Notes: generated by a model not told the origin, from the sequence alone. A stretch of DNA of 64,000 nucleotides from Saposhnikovia divaricata (GCA_036435485.1 CM071598.1:120530148-120594147); one strand, 5' to 3'. Positions 46,901 through 58,830 are shown, numbered from the stretch's first letter. Made by a program: numbers and translations.

Positions 46901-47612
46901 AGGAGAAATGGAAGAGGAAGAATTTTTCTTCCCATTTTTTAAGCTTGGCCGAGAGCTTTATGTTCAAAGGGGGGGGAGAGCTTTTGTGTTTTTGATTTTT
47001 GTTGTTTGGTTGAATAATTGATAAAGTGCTTGGGTGATACATATGAGTGTAAGTATATGCATGGTACAACCTAGGTATGGTCTCTTGTACTCTTGTCCCC
47101 TCCTTGGAAAAAGCAATGTAACTAGTTACTATTCCTCTTGCCACTTGGTTTAACTAGTTTGCTTTTTCCTAACTACTTGGTTGCATGGGACTTGCATGCA
47201 ATACTACTCCTTGTATCATTATTCTTCCACCAATGCTTGTCACTTAACTTTAATTCGTATCGTATCTAAATTAATCTCTCGTAATAATATTTTATCGCGT
47301 AGAGCTTTCCCCTATAATTCCTTAAGTACTTAATTGTGTAAATTCCTCGAATATCCATAATTCCTCGTCATAATCCTTAATAAATCTTTTAATACTCTAA
47401 CCATTCTCAAATCCCAAGTTTTATAAATCTTACTAACAATAAGACTCTTGCTCTCAACAATCTTTTCTTTATCTTATATAGTGAATGCAACAACATAGTT
47501 TCTCAGACAATCAATTCCATTAAACAACAGGGATGACTAGAAAGGTTCCAAATTGACAATGTCACATGATATTAAATAAAAGAAAATATTACCAAAAATT
47601 AGGGTTCTTACA
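43963..47612 (-). mobile_element. Solo LTR S2 (3.65 kb, gypsy type) in the C2 spacer
   Basis: TGTAACGCCCCCAAATC at the left, TTAGGGTTCTTACA at the right, flanked by an exact TTGGT duplication (43958-43962, 47613-47617). Ends match the minus-strand form of the LTRs of A and S1, but the interior has diverged and is 1.1 kb shorter, so it is a related subfamily. No internal domain is present; short frames inside are not supported. Confidence 0.9.
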
Positions 47613-47810
47613 TTGGTTGCGTGTTTAATGTCTAAAATGATTGGGTTTTTAATTTTCAATTACAGATCTAATCAAAATCGGTTCATTATTCACTTTTTCA
47701 CTTTTACACCCACGAACACACAATTTCTCTGCTATTCCCTTTTACACATTTTCACAAACACCTTTGCTACATATCTTTTTCACTCATATTTTCTTCTCAA
47801 ATCGATTCTA

Positions 47811-50800
47811 ATGGCCACTAAAGCTTTTACTGCCCAAGGTTTGTTGTTTTTCCCAACAATTATGCAGCCCCATTGAACAATGAAAAAGTTCCAGAGGCGT
47901 TTCACCTGATTCAGAACTTTTTGAGAGACTCGGAGATTGGGACAGCTCTAGTCAAACCACAAACGCTTTCTGCTACGCAGATTGCTACCTTTTGGACTAA
48001 CTCTGTGTATGATGATGGAGGAGAGAATGAGAATCCATAAATTGTTTTTACTTATGAGGAGACAGAGTATGTGATTACTTCAGCAACTGTTAGAGATACT
48101 ATGGGTTTTGACACTCACACCTCATACACTGTTGCTGGTGAGAATGAATTGAAGGAGATGTTGAAGCAGCTGAGGTTTTCTAGTTCTTTAGACAAGCTTG
48201 GTAATGTTAAAAGGCCAGGGCTCAGGAAGGAATGGAGTTTCTTCTTTGATTGCATCACAAGAGCTTTTGGCAAGAAAGTCACCAACTGGGATGCCATTCC
48301 CACTGACAGTCTTCAAATCGGGTATTCTCTTCTCTATGGAAGTAATTTCGACTTTGGGAGACTTGTCTTAATGAATTTAGGTGATAGGTTGTCATAGTCT
48401 AGTACTGTTTATTTTGCTAGATTCTGTCAATTATTATTTACTGCTTGTGTTTCTGGTGTTAAAACTTCTGAGGATGACACCATATTAACCTTTAAGGTTA
48501 ATAAGAGGATATTCTTTGACCTAACCAACAAAGATGCTAACAAGGAGCAACTACCTGATTTGGTGTTGCCACTTGCAATTCAAAACTTTCTACACCAACC
48601 TCAAGAACCTCCACAGTCTCCACAACCTCAAGAACCACCACAGCCTATCTTTGAACCTACAAACTCTGAACCTCACCAAACTCTAAACACTGAAGCTATA
48701 AAATCAACTTCAAACTCAAACCACTGAACCTCCAATTCTAAACTCTTAAACACAAACCCAACCTCAATCTTCACCTCAACCTGAACAACAACCATCTATT
48801 ATCAAATCCAAACCAAAACATGGAGGTAAAAGAAAACACACAGCAGCAAATACACAGCATCGATTGGCTAAGGCAAAAAGAGATTCTGATAAAGTTCAAA
48901 AGGAGTCTGCTAGATCTAAAAGGGCTAGGAAGGAAAGGGCAAACAGACCTCGATCACCTTCTGTCTTAGATGATTCTCCTGAAGAAGAGACAGTTGAAGT
49001 GTCTCAGGTTAAAAGAAGAAGATTAATTCTTGATAATTCTGATGAAGAAGTGAATACTGAAGCTCCAGAGGATATCTCTAAGGAGACTCCTACTGTTGAG
49101 ACAGAGGTTATCTTAGAACCTACTGTAGCAGAACCTGAACTAAGAATTGATGAACCTGTACTTGTTAAGGTTCAGATTGAAAAAGATGCTAGAACTGAGT
49201 TACCTGCAATGGAAGAGTTTGATGAAAATTTCATGTCATTCTCTGTTGAAGTTGAAGATCCTACTCCAACACCCATGGCTGCAAACTCTGCTGATACTGG
49301 CGTTGCTGATCAACCTACTATGGTGCTAGAAGAAACAGAGGTTGCATCTCACACAGAGTTATTCTCTGATGCACATCAAGTCTCTTACCATGGTGAGGAA
49401 ATAGATCAGACTGCTAAATTTCTCTCTTCAGAGATTGTCTCTGCTAATCAAGAAGAACCTGTTCCTGAACTTAATGAAGAAACTGCCTCAGTTGTAGATG
49501 CAGATGATTCTGAAAATGATCTTTCTGAAGAAGTGAGTGCAGAAGCTGGATCTGCTCAAAATGTTGAAGTTCAGACTGATGGGCTGAAAACAGGGGAGAA
49601 GACAGACTTTGCTGGACCTTCTGCAAGAGATATTGAAGATGATTATCTGGCAAAACAAACTGCAGAGTGGTACAAAGAAGACTGCATCTTTCCTACTGGA
49701 AGAGCAGCTACTTTTCTCAAGGATAATTCTAAGAAGATTTCAAATCCAGACATTCTGACATGCTTGAAAGGCATAGTGATTCAGGTTAAGGCCTTGAATC
49801 ACAGATTTGATGAAAATCAGAAGTCAATTGTAGATCTGAGAAATGAAGTTGCAAATAGAGAGATGAGTCTACAGAGAGACAACAACAGGTTGTTTCAAAC
49901 CTTCTCAAAGGCTCAGGAGACTCTGATTCAAAGATTGGGCAAAGTGAAGAAAATCAGACTTTATTAGCTGACAAGATCGAATCCATTGCCAACTCTCTTG
50001 AGTTAATTACTTTAATCTTGATCCCTGATGATGTCAAAAAGGGGGAGAGAGTTGCTAGATCCAAGTGTAAGCAGCAGCAGCCTCAAACTCTATCAAAGAA
50101 AGATGATCTTGATGATGGAGGAACTAATTCAGAGAGGAGGCTGAGATCAAAGTCTGGTGTTAATCTGAAAGCTGGCAAGTCTACAAGATCAAGTACAGCA
50201 GTGAATACAAATGTACAGAGTACTTCAAGGCAAAAGGATTTGTTATTCTCTGACAATCCACAAACTGATGAAGAGCTTGCGGCTAATATTTTCTTGGAAG
50301 AGAATGCTGAGGGAGCTACCTTAGAAGATGTTCATGCTGAAGAATTACTCTTGCAAGAAGAGCATTTGAAAGCTATGAAATCTGGAAAGGCCAAGAAAAG
50401 TGCTAAAGCCCCAAGGCCTGTTCTAAAAGGGATAGTGATTAAAGAAAATCTTGCTGGTAGTCAAGAAGAAGAAGAAGGAAAATTGACAAGAAAATCATCA
50501 CTTGATGCCATGCTGAAGCTTAAAGGTATAATGGGTCAAGAAGAAAAAGGGAAAAAGGTAGATACAACCTCTATTGCTACACATGTTGTGAGTGAACCCC
50601 TACCTGTTCAAAATAATCCATTGCCTGCTCAAATGCAAAGATTTTTCTCCAAGCCTACAATTCTTGTTCAAGCTCAGAAGAACGGAGTTGGTACTTTTCA
50701 ACATGATAGAACTTGCTTAGGAAAGAACACATCTGGTTTGGGTTCTCACAAAGATGTCAGAATAAACAACAGTCCTAGAAATCCTTCATCACTTATTTCT

Positions 50801-51396
50801 CCTGGAGCTGGTATGATTCAAGAAAATCTAGACAAACTGGAGTCAGTTCAGCTGGTTCATCAGAAGAGTTTGGATATATATACTTTTTACTGTACTTCAT
50901 GGAGGATGGAACAGTTTATAGGGTGAATGAAGATGACATCAAGCTGAAGCTGTATGAAGAACTTCAATATGTTCTGTACTTATTCAGGGTTACAAATCGA
51001 AGAACAGCACTTATTGCTGATTCTATAAGAGAACATATAAAGAAAGCCAAAGTACTTACTGGTTCAAAGACTACAGAAGAGTATGTTCCTAAGTACAGAG
51101 ACTATCATGGAAATCTTGTTGAAATGAAGAGGAATAGTGCTCGACTGAAGACTGACTTGGGTATAACTGCGCTGGACTTCAATTCTGAATCTAAGAAAGC
51201 ATATTTTATCAGGCTTGGAAACGAAATGAGGAAAAACAAAATTTATTCTTTGAGAGCTGCTATCTACCAAACTGGAGAAGATGATCCTAAGCTGAAAGAG
51301 ATCAAGGAGATAATGCAGAGAGAGCTCGAGAATGCGGAAAGAAGACTGCTTATAGACTACCTTAGAACAACACCAGATGTTGAGGAGGTTAGGTAG
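47811..51396 (+). pseudogene. C2 ORF3 (post-pol reading frame), broken
   Basis: Homologue of the C3 ORF3 at 53484-57074, in the same place between pol and the 3' LTR. It starts MATKAFTAQGL. A 1-nt loss near 47845, TAA at 48038, TAG at 48395 and further frame changes near 48725, 49940 and 50900 break it. Conserved N-terminal blocks: VRDTMGFDTHTSYT, RKEWSFFFDCITRAFGKK, NWDAIP.DSLQIGYSLLYG. The middle is Pro/Gln-rich then acidic, with KRRR. A coiled-coil-like region follows, then PQTDEELAANIFLEE. The C-terminal region has ADSIREHIKKAK, YVPKYRDYHGN and NAERRLLIDYLRTTPD. No membrane segment is visible. Confidence 0.85.
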
Positions 51397-51540
51397 AAAA
51401 AGTCTGTAAGTAATTCTTATTTTCTGTAAATTTTGTTAAGTCAAGATTAAACTCTACTTATTTGAATAAACACTGTGTTTGTATAAAATTGTTTTGACAT
51501 CATCAATTACTGTTAACTTGTGCATTTTTACTAATGAACA

Positions 51541-51553
51541 AGTTGGGGGAGAT
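51541..51553 (+). other. Polypurine tract of C2
   Basis: GTTGGGGGAGAT directly before the 3' LTR, matched by the complement TCTCCCCAAAC at 53331-53341 beside the C3 LTR. Confidence 0.75.
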
Positions 51554-52098
51554 TTTTAAATATAATTGATGTGGTTAATATCAGTGTTTAAGTTTTACAG
51601 GGAAAAACATAGTTTAACTTGAATCTGGAAACAGTCAGAGTTTAGTTAAACTCTGACATTTGGAAGCTCGACAGAGTCTGCTAAACGCTGACAAGAGGAA
51701 GCAGCTAAACTCTGTTGAAGAGAAGCGTTTGTTGGTCAGTAACAGAATTATTGAAGATAATTATGGAAGCGATATCTTTGAAGATTGGATAGCTGTCAAA
51801 GAAGTCGTGCTGACTAGAAAGACGTGTAGCAATCGTAATTGATAATATTTGTATAGCTGATTTATAGGAGAATCAATTATTGATTGTACATAGCTGTATA
51901 TCTTTATAAATACAGTTAGGTTAATCCTAGAAGGGTATCGTGTAACGCAATATCATTTCATTGTAACCTAAGCAGCTCTCTGTGATATTTTACATCACTG
52001 AGAGAGGAGTTAATTCCAAAACAGTTTTTAAAGTCTTTTAAGAACTTATTGTTATTCGCTCATACTTAGTTGATTATAATTGTGTATTCGGCCTAACA
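51554..52098 (+). repeat. 3' LTR of C2 (545 bp)
   Basis: Same length as the 5' LTR, ending GGCCTAACA before GATTC. The first two bases read TT, not TG, a terminal mutation. Hairpin 51634-51657 and TATAAATA 51905-51912 are conserved. Confidence 0.93.
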
Positions 52099-52809
52099 GA
52101 TTCTTATTCACTTCTATTATTTACCCCCACCGTCATCTCTTTATTGAGGCATCTTTTGCACTTGGCACCTCCTTATTGGTATCCCGTCACATTTGCTCTA
52201 TAATCATCACATTATTCCAATTTAAGACCTCCGAAATGAATCTGGCCGATTTCTTTAACTTAGATCCAATATAATCTTCTTGTGCCAAACTTGTTTCTCA
52301 TCACTTGTTCTTTTCTACCCGTGATTTTCCAGAGGTTGTTCTTCGTAAGTCAGACCAGGTCGTATATCTACTTGCTTGTACTCTTATCATCTGTAGAGTA
52401 TCTGCATTTTACTAGCGTAGCCTTGACTCATGAAAACCCGTTATGACCGTGCTATAAGTTTTGGGGGTAGAGCTGGCTCGAATGCCACCTTCCGAATACT
52501 TATAACTCTCAGATGGCCCAACAAATCTCGAGCTCAACTGCCATTAATTCTTTCTACGGGAATACATTTAGCATCATGAATCGTCAACCTCATATTCTCT
52601 ATCTTGTTTGCGCAGAAGTACACTAACACAAACTTGCTTGTCATTCATCAACATGCCATTTAGCTTATCAATAGTAGTACTTTCTTTATCTTTACGTTGT
52701 CATCTACTTTCCTAGAAGAATCGCCATCGCTTGTTGTTTACGTAGTTCGTTAATAGCTAACCATACGGGTTTCAATCCTTTAGGGAGACAAAGTAATCAC
52801 TATTCCTTA
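52099..52809 (-). mobile_element. Gypsy fragment B, second part (minus strand)
   Basis: Continues fragment B after C2. It is the reverse complement of a diverged copy of element A from about 3360 down to about 2630, covering the worn integrase C-terminal region. C3 interrupts it after CCTTA (52805-52809), the likely target site; the matching duplication would be beyond the right edge. Confidence 0.8.
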
Positions 52810-53329
52810 TGTTAGGCCGAATACAAAATTAATAATCAAATTCGTATGAGAGTTTAACAAGTAAGATGATTATGCACTTTAAAATCTTCTGGTATTAAAA
52901 CCTCTTCGTGATGTAAACTATCACAAAGAGCTGATAGGTTACAATAAAGATAATTCGATGCACGATGCCCTTTTAGGGTTAACCTAACTGTATTTATAAA
53001 ATATACAGCTTCGATACAATCTCTAATTGATATTCCTAATAATCAGCTATACAATGATATCAATTACAGATTGTCACACGTCTCCTAAGTCAACTCGATC
53101 TCTTTGATAGCTATCCAGTCTCCAAAGATCTCGCTTCCATATCAATCTTCAATTGATCTCTAATATCTTCTGTTGACTCCGTACGCGCTGCTTCCAGACA
53201 GACTTTACTAAACTCTGTCCAGCTTCTGTCTGTCAGAGTTTACACTAAACTCTGACCGCTTCCAGCTAAACTATGATAATTCACTATAACATTTAAACAC
53301 TGATTAAAACACATCAATTATATTTAACA
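52810..53329 (-). repeat. 3' LTR of C3 (520 bp)
   Basis: On the + strand it reads TGTTAGGCCGAATAC to AATTATATTTAACA, the reverse of the C2 LTR termini. Minus-strand TATAAATA at 52998-52991. The 10-bp hairpin is kept at 53232-53256. Confidence 0.93.
53232..53256 (-). promoter_or_regulatory. Conserved LTR hairpin in C3 LTR
   Basis: GTCAGAGTTT, loop ACACT, AAACTCTGAC: the same perfect stem as in both C2 LTRs with a different loop. Confidence 0.75.
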
Positions 53330-53483
53330 ATCTCCCCAAACTTGTTCATTAGCAAAAATGCACAAGTTAATAACAGTAATTGATGATGTCAAAACAAATA
53401 GACAAATACAATGTTTATACAAATTCAGAGTTTAAGCTTCTACTTAACAAAATCTACAAAGAATAAGAAAATCCTTACGGATT

Positions 53484-56400
53484 TTAATCTCTAATCTCTT
53501 CAAGATCTTGTGTAGCTCTGAGATAATCTATGAGCAATCTTCTTTCTGCATTTTCAAGCTCAATCTCCATAGCTTCTTTAATCTCTCTGAGCTGAGGATC
53601 GCTCTCATCTGTCTGATAGATAGCAGATCTAAGATCATAGATTTTGTTTCTTCTAATCTCATTACCCAGTCTAATAAATTTGACTTCTTCTGACTGTGAA
53701 TTGAAGTCAAGTACTGTGATTCCCAAATCAGTCTTTAATTTCGCAGTACCCTTCTTCATTTCAATAAGATTTCCATTCCAATCCCTGTACTTAGGAACAT
53801 ATCTGCTATTATACTTCTCTCCTCTAATTGCCAAATTCTGAAGCATTTTCTTTCTAAGCACATTTGCAACTGATTGAGTCCTTTGACTATTCACCTTGAA
53901 AAGATATAGAACATATTCTAATTCTTCCCAATATTTCAAGCCAATATCATTCTCACCAATTCTAAATACTGTCCCATCAGCCATGAAGTACAAGAGAAAG
54001 TCCTTCTTTAAACTCTTCTGATAAACTAACTGTACTGATTCCAGTCTGTCCAAACTCTCTTGAGTGACACCACGACCTGGAACAGCCAGTGAAGAAGGAT
54101 CTCTAGGACCAGTATATTGCCTTTTGTCCTTGTGTGAACCCAGACCACCCTTATTGTTTCCAACCTTACCAGACAAGGCTCTTCCATCAGAGAAATCCAT
54201 AGAAACTCCAGATAATAGATTTGGATCATGAAGTGTTCCTTTTCCAAAAACTGATTGCAACTGAGAAGATAAAGGTCTAGACACAACTTGTGTAGCAACA
54301 GAGGTTGTAACTTTCTTCTGCGAACTATCTCCTTCAATACCTTTCAGCTTGAGTTGAGCTTCTGCTGCCATTGTTTCCTTTGATAAATGAGATTTTTGAC
54401 TAACATCAGCACTTTCCTTGATCACAATGCCTTTAACAACAGGCCTAGGAGCTTTTCCTTTCTTTAACTTACCAGACTTTAAAGCCTTGAGATGTTCTTC
54501 TTGTAAACTCTTTTCTTCAGCTTTAATGTCCTCAATTGTAACTCCTTCCTCATTCTCTTCAATAAACAACTTAGCAGCCAATTCTTCATCAGTCTGTGGA
54601 TTAGAAGATAATAGCAAACTCTTGGTCTTTGAAGTACCTTGAGTATCAGTGTTTATCCCAACAAACTGTGATTTAGAGGACTTGCTAGTTTTCAGAGTTT
54701 GAAATTCTTCAGTTTTGCTCTTTCCTTTACTACTTGCTCCTCCATCTCCAGCATTATCCTTTCTGATCAAAGTTTGAGATTGCTTGCATTTGTCTTTAGC
54801 AACTCTCTCCCCCTTTTTGACATCATCAGGCATAAGAATAGATGTGATTAACTCCAAGGAGGTAGCAATAGAATCAATCTTTAAGGACATATCATTCTGA
54901 TTTTGTTCAACTTTGCTCAGCCTGTGAGACAAAGTTTCTTGATTCTGAGTAAGATATTGAAATTTATTCTTGTTGTCAAGTTTAATCATATCAGCCCCTC
55001 TAACAACATCACCTCGAACATCAGAGATTGCCTTTTGACATAGATCAAACCTAGAGTTGAGAGTCTTCACTTGTACAACCGTAGCCTTGAGACAAGATAG
55101 AATCTCTGGATTTGTAATTGTTCTGGAGGTTCTCTTGACAAATTCAGCTGCTCTTGCAGGAGGAAAGATACAAGTGTCCTTGTACCAGTCATTTGAAAAT
55201 TGTTCAAGGTATTCTTCTTCAGCATCTGCTTGATTTGAAGGACCAGCAAAATCCTTAACCTTAGCATCAGTCTGGACTGGTAAACTCTGAGAAGAACTTG
55301 ACTCAGTATTCCCTTCAGTTTCATCTCCAACCTCAGCTTCAACATGATGAGTGGATGGAGGAATTGGAATAGATGCATCAACAGTGTCAACAACATCCTC
55401 TACAACAGGTTTAGTAGTAGAGTCAACAATAGGCTGTACAACATCCTCTGTAGATTGCACAATAGTCTCAGAGTTTATCTTCTTAGGTTGTTTATCAATC
55501 TCATCTCCTCCTTCAACAGTCTGGTGAGCATCTGAGAGTAATTCTGTATGTGATGCTACAGTTTCAGAAAGGACAACTGTAGGTTGATCAGCTGCACCAG
55601 TTGCTTCAGATTGAGCAAAAATTGATGAGATAGGATCAGAGAATGGCATGAATGAATCAAGAATATCATTCATTGGAGAAAAGCCATCTCTAGTATCCTC
55701 TTCTGCAGGCATTTTGTCCTCTGCAGGCATTTCAACCTCTACAGGCATTTCAACCTCTGCAGGCATTGTATCTTTTTCAGCCTCAACAGTAGGTGTTTGC
55801 TTTGAAACTACCTCTGGAGCTTCAACATTTTCATCAACAGAATCAGAGATTACCAGTTTTCTTCTCTTAGCTAGATGCACTTCATCTGAATCCTCTTTAC
55901 TAGATTCTGCTATCACAGAGGGTGACTTAGGTCTTTTTGCTCTTTGTATCATTCTTCTAGTATAAACAGCTCCAGTAGATGTCTGTTTGGCTTTGATGTT
56001 TGTCTCTATTGTCTTCTTAACTCTTGCATGTCTTTCAGTGGTTCCTGCTGATTTCCTTACTCTGCCTCTTTGTGCTTTAGGCTGTGGTTGTGGTTGAGAT
56101 TGTGATGGTTCAGAGTTTATTTGTGGAGTGTGTGAAGATTGTTTTATGATTGGAGATTGAGGGTTTTGGGTTGGAGCAGTGTTTGTGAATGGTGATGAAG
56201 GTTGTTGAGTAGGTGCAGTGTGGATAGGTGATGTAGGTGGTTCAGTGTTTAGTGGTTCAGGTTGTGGTTCTGGTTGTGGTTGGTGTTGGTTGAGAAAATT
56301 CTGCAAAGCAAGTGGCAGAACAAAGGCAGGTAGATTTTCTTTACCAGCATCCTTATTAGTCATATCAGAGAATATTCTCTTGTTGACTCTAAAAGGCTGA

Positions 56401-57074
56401 ATTTCATCAGTTTCAGCAATTTCTGAACCAAACACACAAGCAGTGAATAGCATTTGACAAAAACGAGCAAAATAAACTGTAGTAGACTCTGACAGTTTAT
56501 CACCTAGATTCATCAGAACATATCTACCAAAATCGAAATTACTGCCATAAAGTAGAGAATACCCGATTTGTAGACTGTCCATTGGAATAGCATCCCAGTT
56601 AGTGACCTTCTTCTGGAATGTCCTTGTAATGAAATCGAAGAAAAAATTCCATTCCTTCCTGAGATTAGGCCTCTTTACACTGCCAAGCTTGTCAAGAGAT
56701 TCCATGTAACCTATCTCCTGTAGCATCTGTCTCAATTGAGGTTCAGCAACATAAGTATAAGATGTGTGTGTATCAAACCCCATCGTATCTCTGACAGTTT
56801 GTGGAGTAATCACAAAGTCTTGTTCTTCATGAGTGAAGATTATGTTTGGAGTCTCATTCTCTCCTCCATCCACATAGACTGAGTTTTGCCAAAAAGTGGC
56901 AATTTAAGATGCAGAGAGAGTACTAGGTTCAACCAGAGCTTGTCCAATCTCTAAGTCTCTCAAGAAATTCTGCATAAGATGAAACGCTTCTGGAACACGT
57001 TCATGATGGAGTGGAGCTGCATAATTGTTAGGGACAAAACGTAGACCAAGAATAGTGAATGGTTTAGAAGCCAT
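53484..57074 (-). pseudogene. C3 ORF3: large post-pol reading frame (about 1,196 aa), one stop
   Basis: Third gene of the element, after pol. From ATG at 57074 (MASKPFTILGL) the frame is open to 53484 except TAA at 56904-56906 (codon 57), where C2 has a Gln codon. Residues about 1-257 form a conserved N-terminal region (VRDTMGFDTHTSYT, RKEWNFFFDFITRTFQKK, SLQIGYSLLYGSNFDFGR). About 260-365 is Pro/Gln-rich, with nuclear-localisation-like RAKRPKSPS and AKRRKL after it. About 430-460 has short PAEVEMPVEVEMP repeats, about 655-745 is coiled-coil-like, about 820-885 holds PQTDEELAAKLFIEE, and about 1005-1196 is the conserved C-terminal region (FMADGTVFRIGE, RYVPKYRDWNGN, NAERRLLIDYLRA). No signal peptide or membrane span. 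Function unknown; other Sireviruses carry env-like frames here, but this one does not look like an envelope. Confidence 0.88.
55690..55790 (-). repeat. 24-bp coding repeats inside C3 ORF3
   Basis: Four units around TCTGCAGGCATTTCAACC (+ strand) with 24-bp spacing encode the PAEVEMPV-type repeats. C2 lacks the array at the equivalent place, so it expanded recently. Confidence 0.7.
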
Positions 57075-57279
57075 TGAATCAAGAAATTTGCAAGAAATCA
57101 CGAAGAAAAGTGTATGTAGGAAAGGCGTTTGCGAAAATGCCCAAGTGAAAAGTGAGAGAACTGTGAGATGTAAAAAGTAAAACACAACCGTTTGTACACA
57201 AAAATAATTAGAGTTGTAATTAAAAATTAAAACTCAATCTTTTATGTATTCAAACACTCAACAGTTCCTAGATTAATGT

Positions 57280-57339
57280 GTGAGTGGGACACAATAATGG
57301 GTGAGTGGGACACAGTAATGGGTGAGTGGTACACACGCG
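57280..57339. repeat. 21-bp tandem repeat in C3 spacer
   Basis: GTGAGTGGGACACAATAATGG, then a copy with one change, then a partial third copy. The C2 spacer has a single related GTCCCACTCACAC. Confidence 0.85.
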
Positions 57340-57428
57340 TTCGTAATTTTAAGAAGTGTATTTGTGAATATAACAATAAAATATTTGATTTTAAAAAAAA
57401 TCAAATAACACTCTCTTAAAATACCTGG

Positions 57429-57484
57429 AACCAGAATACGAAGCGTTTACCTGTAACCATTAAAAACCAGAATACGAAGCGTTT
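57429..57484. repeat. 20-bp direct repeat next to the C3-only segment
   Basis: AACCAGAATACGAAGCGTTT at 57429-57448 and again at 57465-57484, exact, 36 bp apart, near the edge of the segment missing from C2. Confidence 0.9.
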
Positions 57485-57610
57485 TAGTACTTCGTTACTT
57501 ACCCATCTCTATTTAGGGCCTAGAGACTTGTTCAGACTTGTTCACTATCCCTTTAGCCTTTCATTCTCTCCTGAAAATCAAAAACCTTTCACACAACACG
57601 CCGTTAAACA

Positions 57611-57868
57611 ATGTCAAAGCTTACCATCAAGGAAAAGAATCTCCATCTCGTAGAGAACAGAGATATCTTCAGTTATACTCGTGAAGAGTTTGATGCCTTT
57701 GACTGGGAAAGGAAGCTTGAAACTCTGTGGCTGCAGATGGATGCCGGTCTTGAAGAAATCGAGAGAGAAAGGCCTGCAAGAGTGATCGACATCGATGCTG
57801 CTCTTCAAGCAACATTAGCATGGCTTTCCTCTAAAGCATCCTCATCCAACACCACCAACCATTGTTAA
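57611..57868 (+). CDS. Antisense small reading frame within C3 (85 aa)
   Basis: Runs opposite to the element that contains it. ATG lies in the context AAACAATGTC, good for plants; the frame ends TAA at 57866-57868. The protein is acidic and likely helical (FSYTREEFDAFDWERKLETL, then MDAGLEEIERERPARV, IDAALQATLAWLSSK), with no membrane segment. I do not recognise it. Upstream (57500-57610) is CT-rich leader-like sequence with CTATTTAGG as a weak TATA candidate. Downstream, ATTATCAATGAAGAATCC could be a polyadenylation region at about 58055. C2 lacks the whole segment. It may be a captured host gene fragment, an element-encoded antisense gene, or chance. Confidence 0.5.
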   Translation: MSKLTIKEKNLHLVENRDIFSYTREEFDAFDWERKLETLWLQMDAGLEEIERERPARVIDIDAALQATLAWLSSKASSSNTTNHC

Positions 57869-58682
57869 TGAATATGTCAGCAAAAATAACCTTATCCCTT
57901 CAACTTCCACCCAAACAAAGTGGAAAAGATGGGATCTGGGATGTCTGACAGCAATGGAGTGGTTTGGATTTCACTTTTTATTTTCCTGTTGAATAGATTA
58001 GCAGATAGAGAGAACAAAAAGATGTAATATTTTCATGTAATCTCTTTCTTATTATCAATGAAGAATCCTATTTCTCTAATCCGTTCAATGTGTTCTGCAA
58101 ATTTTTTATGTTTATGAACTGTTCTTCAAAGAATTAAATCAAAGAAGTGAATATGAAAACTAATTAAAGTAATCATATAAGGAACAAATTCATCAACAAT
58201 AACCACAATTAAATCAGGAACAGAACAATTAGGGTTTACTTGAATCACCGCTGTATTCTCTTTCCTATTTCCAAGACACTTTAACACAATACACTTATTA
58301 ACAGTTGTCAAAAAGCACTATTTACTCCAAAATTTTCAATTTGTCCAAAAGAAAATTTACCTCTGAGTACTAACCACAAATCAACAGCGTTTGTCAATTC
58401 TCCAACTTTATCACCGAAACCCTTTCAGAAATTGCACAGTTGTGAAAATATGTGTGTGTGAAGCAGAGTTTACTAAATCAATTTTTAGAGCATCTAATTT
58501 TTCATAAAATCCATAAAGTAAATCAATAAACACTGGATGCACAAACTGTCATTGTAAACACTGACTGTATGATGAAAGCTAAACTCTGTTGTAGTCAATC
58601 TATATACAGTAACATTTAATTTATTTTATACCCCCTCTATTGCTATTTTTTTTTTATTCTATTCATTCCAGTAATTAGAGGT

Positions 58683-58830
58683 TGGAGCCAGTCACCAAAA
58701 ATTCAAAAATTTTGGCCCTTATCATTTTGATAAGTTCCTAGGTCATCCTAGTCTTTGACTAGTCACCAAAAATCAGAGAATTTTAGCACATATTATATAC
58801 CAATAAGTTCCTAGGTCATCCTAGTATCCA
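58683..58830 (-). repeat. Two hairpin units in the C3 spacer
   Basis: Minus-strand counterpart of 43224-43362. One unit keeps a perfect CTTATC/GATAAG stem (complement 58718-58723 and 58729-58734). The second stem (near 58790-58812) has at least one mismatch. The flanking CTAGGATGACCTAGGAACTTA and TTTTTGGTGACTAGTC are conserved. Confidence 0.7.

Larger units (their letters stand above)
26705..52098 (+). mobile_element. Copia element C2 (Sirevirus-like), complete ends, with nested inserts
   Basis: Two 545-bp LTRs, exact GATTC target duplications (26700-26704, 52099-52103), primer-binding site, pol, spacer, ORF3 and polypurine tract. Element G (30061-41908) and solo LTR S2 (43963-47612) are later insertions, so C2 itself is about 9.9 kb. 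By eye the LTRs differ at about a dozen positions, roughly 2%, which suggests a fairly recent insertion. Gag is almost wholly deleted, and pol and ORF3 carry stops and frame changes, so it is non-autonomous. Confidence 0.92.

Noticed and set aside
49471..49653. Minus-strand and alternative-frame ORFs over the ORF3 low-complexity region (also 55067-55965 on either strand)
   Set aside because: Produced by biased composition opposite the real frame.
51660..51842. Open frame inside the C2 LTR
   Set aside because: It lies in U3, is not supported by the C3 LTR and covers the hairpin and promoter region.
53484..57185. Calling ORF3 an envelope gene because of the hydrophobic stretch MFYFLHLTVLSLFTW upstream
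   Set aside because: That stretch lies before the conserved MASK/MATK start shared with C2 and is not conserved; the body of ORF3 has no membrane span.
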